Both the position numbers and the translations under genes were made by a program. The notes beneath the pieces are model-generated. The model searched no databases. It saw nothing but the letters and a program-made list of their open reading frames with translations, and had not been told where the DNA came from. Positions 9,031-16,676 of a stretch of DNA of 23,688 nucleotides are shown in pieces; positions within the stretch are counted from its first letter, which is position 1, and each line of letters starts with the position of its first letter. The DNA is from UBA6263 sp049305865 (GTDB taxonomy: Bacteria; Patescibacteriota; Gracilibacteria; Absconditabacterales; Absconditicoccaceae). Location of the stretch: NCBI GenBank assembly GCA_049305865.1, contig JBAQPP010000029.1, positions 1-23,688 on the forward strand. The letters are read 5' to 3'.

Positions 9031-9074
9031 TCAGACAATTTAGTACTACCCTTTACCTAGTAAATAAAAATCTA

Positions 9075-10175
9075 ATGAACTTCAACGTAAAAATGGATGA
9101 CAAAAAGATAAAAGTCGACATTGAAGGCACAAACCTAAAGGACGTGTTAATTTATTGTAAACCAAAAGAAAGATTAGTCCTTATGAAAAAATTCTGACTT
9201 ACATGAGATAAAGAAATACCTCTTCAAAGAATCTGAAAAGAATATAATCTTACAAGAGAAAGAATCAGACAAATTGAGACTCAAGCTCTTATGAGATTCA
9301 GAAGACTTATCGTAGGTAACGAAACTTATATGTCAGTTTTGCAAGAAGCAAAAAAAGTTCTAGATACTCATGGAGGTATATTATGAGAAGATATTTTAAT
9401 AGCAAAATTGGTTAATAAAAATATTTTCAAATTTTCAAAACAAGAACTTAAACTGATTCTAGTTTCAGATTTTGATGTTACATATCTTAAAAGAAATAAA
9501 TATCTAAATAAAGCTTTCTACCTAGAACCATTATATGAAGATATGCTTACAAAGTTGGTACTGGTTATTGCTGATTATTTTGAAAAGAGAAAAAAGAGCC
9601 AAGATATTTATGAATTTATTTGAAATTTAAAAGATAATTTTGCAAAAGATTATAAAGATGTTCACTATCTTAAAAACGATTTATTTTTCATTCATTTCTT
9701 TGACACTATTAGAGAAATAAGTGTATTTGACGGTAAAATATGATTACCTGTATTTGCAGACGTTAATCCAAAGACAATCAAACTTAAAATACTTTACACT
9801 ATGAGAAGGATCAATAAACCTATCCATTATCAGGAATTACCTGCAAAAATTATTGAACGATTCCCAGCTAAGAGTGTAAAAGTAAATACAATACACAACG
9901 AACTAGTAAAGAACAACGATATATTTGTTAATCTATGATTGGGTATCTATGGATTGAAAGAACGATGATATGAATGAGGAATGGTAAAAGATATATTGGT
10001 AAGGATATTTGATAGAAATGGCAGACCTATGAATGTAAAAGAACTTTGCAAAGAAATGTTGAAAGAAAAAATGGTAAGTCCAAATACAGTTATGTTGAAC
10101 TTACAAAAATATAAAGATCTTTTCAAGAGAGTAGAGAAAGGAGTTTATGAATTGGTTACCAAAAAATCTAAATAA
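9075..10175 (+). CDS. Sigma-70 region 4 / HARE-HTH transcription regulator
   Basis: 366 residues. An N-terminal sigma-70 region 4 helix-turn-helix (about 30-80) reads PKERLVLMKKFGL, IPLQRIGKEYNLTRERIRQ and ALMRFRR, as in primary sigma factors. A middle region of about 150 residues is helical and unassigned. The C-terminus has two winged-helix HARE-like modules: one from KLKILYTMRR through TIHNELVKNNDIFVNLGLG to YGLKEWGY (W297 is CGA at the conserved EWGY site), then VKDILVRIFDRNGRPMNVKEL to KGVYEL. Region 4 fused to HARE modules, with no region 2 to melt the promoter, suggests a -35-binding factor acting with RNA polymerase rather than a complete sigma. Start at 9075; ATG at 9093 is an alternative. 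Own promoter and terminator. Confidence 0.88.
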
Positions 10176-10204
10176 TGATATTTTGTAGTTAGAATATAAG
10201 ATTA

Positions 10205-10229
10205 AATCTTCGGAAACGAAGATTTTTTC
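10205..10229 (+). terminator. Rho-independent terminator after the HARE gene
   Basis: Stem AATCTTCG / CGAAGATT closed by a GAAA tetraloop (10213-10216), followed by T residues. Confidence 0.9.
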
Positions 10230-10252
10230 TTTAAGTTAATATTTTTTTAAAC

Positions 10253-10280
10253 TTGATAATAATTAGCTAATTTTTAAAAT
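10253..10280 (+). promoter_or_regulatory. Promoter of the tRNA-Leu locus
   Basis: -35 TTGATA (10253-10258), 16-nt spacer, -10 TAAAAT (10275-10280). The predicted transcription start falls just before the truncated tRNA copy at 10289, not the intact tRNA at 10375. Confidence 0.55.
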
Positions 10281-10283
10281 GAA

Positions 10284-10311
10284 AAAATGCTCAGGTGATG
10301 GAATTGGTATA
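10284..10311 (+). pseudogene. Duplicated 5' end of tRNA-Leu
   Basis: These 28 bases are identical to 10370-10397, covering five bases of leader and the first 23 bases of the tRNA (acceptor 5' strand and most of the D arm). After them the sequence goes into a palindromic element, so no tRNA can form here. The fragment CATGTACG, which follows this point in the intact tRNA, reappears at 10332-10339 after a 20-nt hairpin. This suggests an insertion into a former tRNA copy rather than a simple truncation. Confidence 0.75.
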
Positions 10312-10360
10312 TTTATCCCGCAATGGCGGGGCATGTACGTCGGCTGAAAGCCGAGATTAA
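10312..10360 (+). repeat. Two-hairpin palindromic element between tRNA copies
   Basis: Starts TTTATCCCG; hairpin 1 CCCGC-AATG-GCGGG, a short linker, then hairpin 2 TCGGCT-GAA-AGCCGA. The same plan, with the same TTTATCCCG opening, occurs at 13540-13575. Probably a member of a small palindromic repeat family; two copies are too few to define it. Confidence 0.45.
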
Positions 10361-10374
10361 TATTATAAGAAAAT

Positions 10375-10456
10375 GCTCAGGTGATGGAATTGGTATACAT
10401 GTACGATTGAGGTTCGTATGCCGTAAGGCTTGGGGGTTCGAGTCCCCTCTTGAGCA
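10375..10456 (+). tRNA. tRNA-Leu(GAG)
   Basis: 82 nt. The acceptor stem GCTCAGG pairs with CTTGAGC; the anticodon stem TACGA/TCGTA carries the loop TTGAGGT with anticodon GAG, reading CUC and CUU. A long variable arm TGCC-GTAA-GGCT, as expected for class II tRNA-Leu, is followed by a T arm GGGGG-TTCGAGT-CCCCT. CCA is not encoded. It is probably transcribed from the promoter at 10253, which would leave a leader containing the duplicated 5' half. Confidence 0.95.
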
Positions 10457-10463
10457 AATAAAC

Positions 10464-10532
10464 TTGTCATCTCGAGCTTGTCGAGAGATCTCTAATATAT
10501 TAAGAGATTTCTCACTACATTCGAAATGATAG
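10464..10532 (+). repeat. Palindromic intergenic repeat, copy 1 (short form)
   Basis: Opens TTGTCATCTCGAG and closes TTCGAAATGATAG, with GAGATCTCT and AGAGATTTCTC inside. Shorter than the copies at 16571 and 18487 but with the same ends. It lies 17 nt before ATTAACCAA and shortly ahead of the yqeY start. Confidence 0.8.
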
Positions 10533-10565
10533 ATAGAAAGTGATTTATCATTAACCAACAATAAC

Positions 10566-11015
10566 ATGTCTCTATTAGATCAGATCATGGCTGATTACAA
10601 ACAAGCAATGTTCTCAAAAGAGGAACCCAAAAAAACAGTTCTAAATACCATTATAGCAAGAGCAAAAAATAAAAAAATCGAGCTCCAAAAAGATTTAGAA
10701 GATTCTGAAATAGTTCAGCTCATCAAAAAAGAGATTAAAGAAATAGCAGAGACTATGTGATTTCTTGAAAAAGCAAATAGAATAGAGGAATTGGCTGTTG
10801 AGAAACAGAAGAAACTTTTATTAGAATTTTATCTGCCTTCTACTATGTCAGCAGAACAGACAAAAGATCTTATAGATTCACTCATCGTAGAGTTACAGAT
10901 AACAGATATTGCTAAACAAAGATGAATCCTTATGAAAGAACTAATGGCAAAATATAAATCACAGATAGATTGATCTTTGGTAAATGAAATTATAAATAGT
11001 ATGCTGACTGCATAA
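10566..11015 (+). CDS. yqeY: GatB/YqeY-domain protein
   Basis: 149 residues, the normal length for YqeY. These proteins resemble the tRNA-binding tail of the amidotransferase subunit GatB; their own role is not well established. Matching features: LLDQIMADYKQAMFSKE at the N-terminus, TVLNTIIARAKNKKIEL, a KEIKE helix, LAVEKQKKLLLEFYLPSTMSAEQ (written here as landmark text), then the compact C-terminal helices ending LMAKYKSQIDGSLVNEIINSML. Only three glycines, all TGA. The ATG at 10566 is preceded by TTAACCAA seven nucleotides upstream, the same leader as nadK and the 15613 gene, and by repeat copy 1. The next gene starts 21 nt after its stop. Confidence 0.9.
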
Positions 11016-11036
11016 ATTTTAGTACTATCCATAAAT

Positions 11037-12518
11037 ATGTTCAATCACAGGATTATATTCAGATTTTTTTCTCTGGTATTTATTGCTTGAATATTTTTTG
11101 GATTAAATAATGTATTGGGAGCTTGTACACTATGAACAGAATCTCCACGAATTTGATATGGTGTTGCTTGAAATTCAACAAATCCTACAACATGTGCAAG
11201 TATAACAGGATCTTGACCACAACGATTTAATAATAATTCAGTTAACGATACTCAACTACAAACATTTTTAAAATCTTATTGATTTACTTATCAAACAATA
11301 ACGTGTGGCACGCCTTCAACTGCGGCGGGTTTAGTAAGAAATTTACAATCAAATCTAGTTAGTAAATGATGTACAACATGTATTGATGGGAAATATTGAG
11401 GACACACACAGGCCATGTTATCTCAATGTGTACCTGTTTGTAATACTACACAATGAAAAAAACCAGTTAATCTTCAATGACCAATATGTGATCCTTGATA
11501 TACACACAATCCAAATATTTGATGTTGTATCGCAGATTGTTCAGATCCTAAAATGCCCATAGTAAATTCATGATGTGCGACTCCTTGATGGACATGAGAT
11601 TGAGCATGATGTTGTATCAATCCTTGTCCTGATCCCAAAACCTTACCTACAAATTGATCTTGTAGCGTCGCCAATTGATTGACGTGAGATTGAGCATGAT
11701 GTTGTATAGTAGAACCAAAACTTTGTAATAATACATTTACTCAATCAAACCGAAATTATTGGGTTTCAACAACATTTCCATCGATAGCTAGTCAATTTGA
11801 TAAAAGTAATTGTTGTTGGAAAGAAGCTAATGTATACAGTAAACCACCTCTTCTAAGTGGTATTACAACGTTTTGTGATGGACTTACTTGATGTTTGGAT
11901 CCCTTAAAATCTTTATCTTGATGATCTTGTACTCTACATTGAACCACACGAAATCCAAACTGAGCATGATGTTGTAAAGAATGTTCTAACCCCCCAATAT
12001 CTTGAGCTTGTTCATGACCAAATAAAGTAGAAAATAATTGTTGTGTAGCTGTACCAAATCAATGTACATGATCCAAAGCCCAGTATTGAGTATTTTCATG
12101 AAATTCTTATTCTTGTCAGACTTGTTGATCTTGAACCACATCAAATGCTGATCATACAAAATGTATCTGTGATTCAACTCAAAAATGTTGCGGAATACAA
12201 TTAAATACAGTAGTCCCATTCATATGAGATTGTATAGAGATGAGCAACGATGAATCGGCTGGCAATACTACAAGAGTGAATGCTCTAAATGCCTTTCCTA
12301 TACTTATGTGATCACTTAGTAAAATGTTGGTAACTGCTATACTTATATTCTCCTTTGTGATGGTAGTAATATGATGAGTACTGATCACAGCATGATGAAT
12401 AGATCCGGGGAATGCTAAAAAATGAAAAGATATAATAGGAAAGGTGATTGTATGACTAGCCTTATTATGAGCATCATGAATCATATTACGCCTTATCAAC
12501 CCTAATTTCTTTTGATAA
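11037..12518 (+). CDS. Cys-rich secreted repeat protein with VirB2/TrbC-like C-terminal membrane tail
   Basis: 493 residues. N-terminal signal sequence (hydrophobic about 8-30, LVFIAGIFFGLNNVLGAC). A long extracellular region follows with about 40 cysteines in recurring CxxP...TGDGAGCC units. Two units 30 residues apart are nearly identical at DNA level (11591-11617 and 11681-11707), and later ones are looser (NPNGAGCCKEC, VENNCC). The C-terminus has two membrane segments separated by a short glycine-rich loop: LSKMLVTAILIFSFVMVVIGG, then GGIDPGNAKKGKDIIGKV and VGLALLGASGIILRL. This tail is typical of VirB2/TrbC-like pilin-like proteins common in CPR. Likely a surface-displayed, disulfide-rich protein. 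Most glycines are TGA; four CGA codons would be Trp. No family name for the repeats. Confidence 0.85.
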
Positions 12519-12547
12519 AAATATTTTAATATTTTAACAATATAGCT

Positions 12548-12970
12548 ATGATAAATTTTAAAATTGATCCTGATGGATACATCATTGAGTCTAAGTTTTT
12601 ATATTCATTTACTCAGCCAAATAAAAAATATATCAATCTGGCACTAAATATTTGAGAAGATATGGTTTATACCAAATCAGAGTATAATATAATCAACTAT
12701 CCTTGAGAGTATGATATAGGAGGTAAGATCATTACTTGTTTGATATGAAAAGATCAAAAACTTAATTATCTAATATTTGTAAATTGAAAAAAATTCTGAA
12801 TCATACAGTCTCCAGATATACTTGAAAGTGATGATGTATGAGATATGGAATATCGGTTATATACCAACGATTCTGTAGAAAAGAAAATTGATCAATTGGA
12901 ACTAGAATGAGAAAGAGTAAAACTAGAAGAAAAGATCATATCTGAAGAACCATCAGAAATGGTTTCTTAA
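12548..12970 (+). CDS. Hypothetical protein, possible remnant of an MBL-fold strand pair
   Basis: 140 residues. YNIINYPGEYDIGGKIITCLI followed by NYLIFVNGKKFGIIQSPDIL resembles the PGEYEI...I.gi...N..y.i..dg...hlGDL stretch of small UlaG-like metallo-beta-lactamase proteins (split here for reading). The metal-binding histidine motifs are absent, so enzymatic activity is unlikely. An acidic coiled-coil tail (EKKIDQLELEGERVKLEEK) follows. One CGG (EYxLYTND) is Trp in the native code. No signal peptide. It is 29 nt downstream of the Cys-rich protein gene, and its TAA stop overlaps the stop of the convergent O-methyltransferase gene. Confidence 0.65.
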
Positions 12971-13539
12971 TCTTTTATGATCATTATACCATCTCCAGGC
13001 TCAGTTTTGACTATTTTGTAATCAATTTGCTTTTTTTGTAGATATCCGTATAATAAAGACAATTTGTTATGATACTTGATCACATCATCTAAAACAATGA
13101 TTCCATTACTTCTTAATATATTTTGTATTTTCATTAAGTAGCTTGCATACTGGTTTTTCTGTCAATCAATAAATGCAAAATCTATCTCTTTGGATATAAG
13201 TTTCCTTAAATCAACTTTGTTTACATCAAAGGGATACAAAACAATATTGGTTAATCAACTTTGTTTGATGTTATTGATTCAAGCTGTGTATGCTGTGTAA
13301 GATATTTCAGATGAATATACGATTCAGTCTCGTTCTTTTACAATATTAGCTATATAAATTGTGCTATATGCCACAGCGCTTCATATTTCCAGACATATCT
13401 TTGGTTTATGTTTACGCAAAATTCATTCCAAATAATCTTGAGTCTCTTCACTTATAATAGGTATATCTATTTTTTTACACCTTATCCTCAAATCTTTCAA
13501 TAAATCCTGAATCATTTGATTATTTAATCAACTAAACAT
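12967..13539 (-). CDS. Class I SAM-dependent O-methyltransferase (YrrM/TrmR-like)
   Basis: 190 residues. SAM motif I reads ICLEIGSAVAYSTIYIA, the family's vLEIGtgtGySal.lA with two Gly positions changed to Ala and Val. Then come VYSSEISYTAYTAGINNIKQSG in the motif II region, IDFAFIDGQKNQY (motif with metal/substrate Asp) and SNGIIVLDDV (motif IV). This is the layout of the O-methyltransferase 3 family, which includes tRNA wobble-uridine and small-molecule enzymes; I cannot choose between them. TGA encodes glycines including the one in EIG. The changed motif I (GSAVAY) may lower SAM affinity. A stable hairpin (13542-13559) ends two bases before its ATG and could restrict initiation. Convergent with the 12548 gene; the two TAA stops share the palindrome TTAA. 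Confidence 0.83.
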
Positions 13540-13575
13540 TTATCCCGATTAGTCGGGATCCGTCCCAATGAGGAC
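13540..13575 (+). repeat. Two-hairpin palindromic element
   Basis: TTTATCCCG opening shared with 10312. Hairpin 1 ATCCCGA-TTAG-TCGGGAT (13542-13559); hairpin 2 GTCC-CAATGA-GGAC (13562-13575). It lies between the divergent O-methyltransferase and RNase J genes. Confidence 0.5.
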
Positions 13576-13606
13576 TAAAAAATTTTAACAATTTAATTAT
13601 TAATTT

Positions 13607-15553
13607 ATGAACACAGCAGTATGAAACACAAACGTTTCTATCGATTTTAAACCACAAAACAATGCCAAAAGTAGAGGCAGACAAAACTACAATCCAAGTT
13701 CTAAACAACCAAAACTTACGTCTGAAGCATTTATTCGTCAAAAAAAAGTTGAACCATCGACTCAGATTACAGATCTACGTAAACTTATAAAAAAAGACGA
13801 AGTGCCAGTCAGAGTAATTAGTTTACTATGATTTGAACAGGTATGACAATGTCTACTTATAGAATATAAAAATGATATTATAGTCGTAGATGCTGGTATG
13901 GAATTTGCAGCAAACGAAGAATTATGAGCTGATTATATCATTCCTGATATATCATATCTCAAAAAAAATAGATCCAAACTTAGGTGAATTATCATTACTC
14001 ATGGACATTTGGATCATATATGAGCACTTAGAGATATCTTACCAGAACTAGATTATCCTATGCTTTATACCACTCCATTAGCTATAGGTATTATCAAAAA
14101 GACTTTTGATGATTCCAAAAAAGCGAATCTTATAAAATATAAAATAGTCGACCCAGACTATGATTTCATCAAACTTTGAGTTTTTTGAATAGAGTTTGCT
14201 AGAGTAAATCACAATATTCCTGAAACAATGGCTGTTTCTATCCAGACGCCAAAATGAATTATTTTTGATTCAGCCGATTTCAAAATAGATCATACTCCTT
14301 CTATAGATAGGCCTACAGACTTAGCTAAAATAGCTAGAATATGAACAGAATGAGTAAGGCTTTATATCTGAGATTCATTGTGATCACAAAATCCTTGACG
14401 ATCCAAATCAGAAAAAGTGATCTGAGAAACTATAGAACAACAGATAAGAGATGTAAAATGAAGAATGTTAATCGCTACATTTGCGACTAATATCGGTAGG
14501 GTAATACAGATTATCAATAGTGGAATCAAATATAACAAAGTTATCTTTCTTACAGGTAGATCTATGATCAACAATATAGATATCTGTCAGGAATTATGAT
14601 ATATCAATGCGCCCAAGTGAATGATCCGTAAATTGGATAATGATGTAAATAATATGCCTGACGAGAGAGTGTTGATACTTTCTACTGGTGCTCAGTGAGA
14701 AGAATTTGCAGCTCTTACTAGGATGTCCAGATGAGAACATGCTCAGATACAACTCAAAAAATGAGATACAATCCTGATGTCTTCATCTACTATACCTTGA
14801 AATGAATTGGCAATCAACAAAATGATTAACGATCTATTAGCTCAATGAGTAGAGCTAGTAACCAATAGTGAAATGGATGTACATACCAGTTGACATGGTT
14901 TTGCAGAAGATCACAAATTGTTTTTGAGTCTTACTAAACCAGAATATTTTCTACCGTTCTTTGATGAGATGAGCCATAGATATGCTCACAAAAAATTAGC
15001 TCTTGATCTATGAATGTCAGAAGAAAATATTCTAATGCCACTCAAAAACTGAACAGTAATCGAAATGTATGATGATGTGGTTCTATTCTGAGATAAGCCT
15101 ATCAAGCTAGATACTGTAATGATAGATGGTAAATGACAATGACATATGTCATGAGAATATGTAATCAAGGCTCGTCATATCATGGCTCAGAGCGGTATAG
15201 TTGCACTTATATTTAAAGTAGATACAAAGTCACAAGAGTTGGTTTGAAATATCCAGATTGAATCCAGATGATTTGTCTATTCTTCAGAAGTAAAAACTAT
15301 CCATACTCAGATAGTAGAATATGCAAGATCCAAATATAATGATAATCGCAAAAAAAATATGGATATCAAAGATAGTCTCAAAAATATAAAAGAAATATTA
15401 TGAGAATATATCACCAAAATTATAGGTAGAGTACCTATGATTATGCCTATGTTTGTTTACATCAATAGAGATCCTCAAGTACAAAATTGAGATTTACCAG
15501 CAGAAGAAGCAATAGTAGGTATGACTCTAGATGAGCAATGATACGATGATTAA
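13607..15553 (+). CDS. rnj: Ribonuclease J
   Basis: Endo/5'-exoribonuclease of mRNA decay and rRNA maturation; cytoplasmic. 648 residues: a basic, Asn/Gln-rich N-terminal extension (about 1-60), then the beta-lactamase domain with HGHLDHIG (132-139), VNHNIPET (third ligand His) and DSADFKID. The beta-CASP domain has STGAQGEEFAALTRMSRGEH (motif written at its 20-residue limit), SSSTIPGNE and HTSGHG, and a C-terminal domain follows. Residue 265 in NPGWSKSEK is CGA, where relatives have an aromatic residue. Oddity: the family's PVHGE, whose His is a zinc ligand, is replaced by PFFDE (450-454). Many TGA glycines. Start chosen at 13607; an internal start would shorten the extension. Terminator follows at 15579. 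Confidence 0.94.
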
Positions 15554-15578
15554 GTATTAATTATAAATAATAAAAATT

Positions 15579-15605
15579 AAACCTGGCTAAGCACCAGGTT
15601 TTTTT
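15579..15605 (+). terminator. Terminator after RNase J
   Basis: Stem AAACCTGG / CCAGGTTT (15579-15586, 15594-15601) with T run to 15605. The other strand also has T-rich sequence after the stem, so it may also serve the convergent NAD genes. Confidence 0.9.
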
Positions 15606-15612
15606 GTATATT

Positions 15613-16533
15613 CTATTTTTTCAATGCTTCTAATATTATTTCCTTATGATCAGGGAAAGCAAAAATTACATTATCCAAATCTTTTGGATCTATTTTTATT
15701 ATTGCTTTTGCATCATCTGCGGCCTTCAATTCTCATCATAAAATTTTACCTTTAAATGCACGAGAGACATTGTGAGCACGAGGATCTCTATTGGGTTCAT
15801 CCCATACTCATAAATCTCTTTCTATTTCTACTATAAGTCATGTTTCCTCTTTTGTCTCTCTTATAGCTGCATCCCTTCATCTTTCTCCATAGTCGTTGAA
15901 TCATCCTGGCAATGCAATTCATTGAGGAAAATTTTTTCTATCAATCAAAATTAATTTTCAATCCTGATCTATCAATACCATATCTACAACCAAGCTTGGA
16001 GTCTTTCTCTCTGCGTTAAATATTTCTCTAAGTCTTTGGAATGCTCTTATTTCTGACAGATATTCTATTACTGATTTTGGCAAAACTTTTTCTAGCTCTT
16101 CAATGTTTCTAGTAGCCAACTGTCATCTAATAGTCGATCATTTTACGAATTGTCTTATTTCCAGTGGTATTATTTTTTTATCAGTATCTTTAAATACTTC
16201 TTGTACCCGAGCATTACCAGTCACTATATATTGAAATTCTGGTGCATTATTAAAAATATAATTTCTCCATTTTTCATTGTCTCATAGATCTGGGACTGGT
16301 AATATTTCTACCTGTATATCTTGCAAAAGTTCCTTGGCACTTAGTTCAATCATTCTTTTCCTCTCTTCATAAGTGAATGGGTTTTCACTGGTAAATTCTT
16401 TATTAGCTGATCATACTCATATGATTATTTTTGTTATTCATTGCTCAATAGCCTGTCTAATGCCATCATATTGACCAGAATGTATTCATGGTTGAGCACG
16501 AGTAATAAATAATCATGTTTTTTCTTGTTTCAT
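15613..16533 (-). CDS. NadM-type NMN adenylyltransferase fused to Nudix hydrolase, copy 1
   Basis: 306 residues. N-terminal nucleotidyltransferase (about 7-165): GLFITRAQPGIHSGQ, IIIGVGSAN, NPFTYEERKRMI, PVPDL..WRNYI and KGSTIR, as in bifunctional NadM-Nudix enzymes. C-terminal Nudix domain (about 185-306): LPGGFNDYGE then RETKEETG (225-232), a complete GX5EX7REUXEE box. The first half would adenylate NMN; the second would hydrolyse ADP-ribose or related nucleotides. Oddity: the HxGH catalytic motif is H18-S-G-Q21, with Gln for the second His, so NMNAT activity is doubtful while the Nudix site looks intact. W89 is TGG, and copy 2 has CGG at that site. The ATG is preceded by TTAACCAA-N7 and by repeat copy 2. 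Last gene of the NAD run; stop TAG. Confidence 0.9.
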
Positions 16534-16570
16534 TTTTGCATTGGTTAATAGTTAAAGTTCTTTTTTACTA

Positions 16571-16673
16571 TGTCATCTCGACCTCACTGGAGACTTGTCC
16601 TGGAGAATGAAGGAGATCCCTTTTAATTATTTCCAAGAGATTTTTCAATTCGCATTGCTCACTCGAAATGACA
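16571..16673 (-). repeat. Palindromic intergenic repeat, copy 2
   Basis: 103 nt with inverted ends TGTCATCTCGA and TCGAAATGACA. The interior (ACTTGTCCT.GAGAATGAAGGA, GATCCCTTTTAATTATTTC, AAGAGATTT) closely matches copy 3 at 18487. It fills the space between the two nadM-Nudix genes. Repeats with such GTCATYTCGA ends are, from memory, widespread in several bacterial phyla as non-coding elements. Confidence 0.88.
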
Positions 16674-16676
16674 AGC

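Noticed and set aside
9003..9074. TTG start at 9003 for the HARE gene
   Set aside because: This TTG is part of the -35 box TTGACA of a good promoter; ATG at 9075 follows it at normal distance.
10313..10567. Overlapping small ORFs on both strands around the tRNA
   Set aside because: They run across the tRNA-Leu gene and repeat copy 1 and show no protein features.
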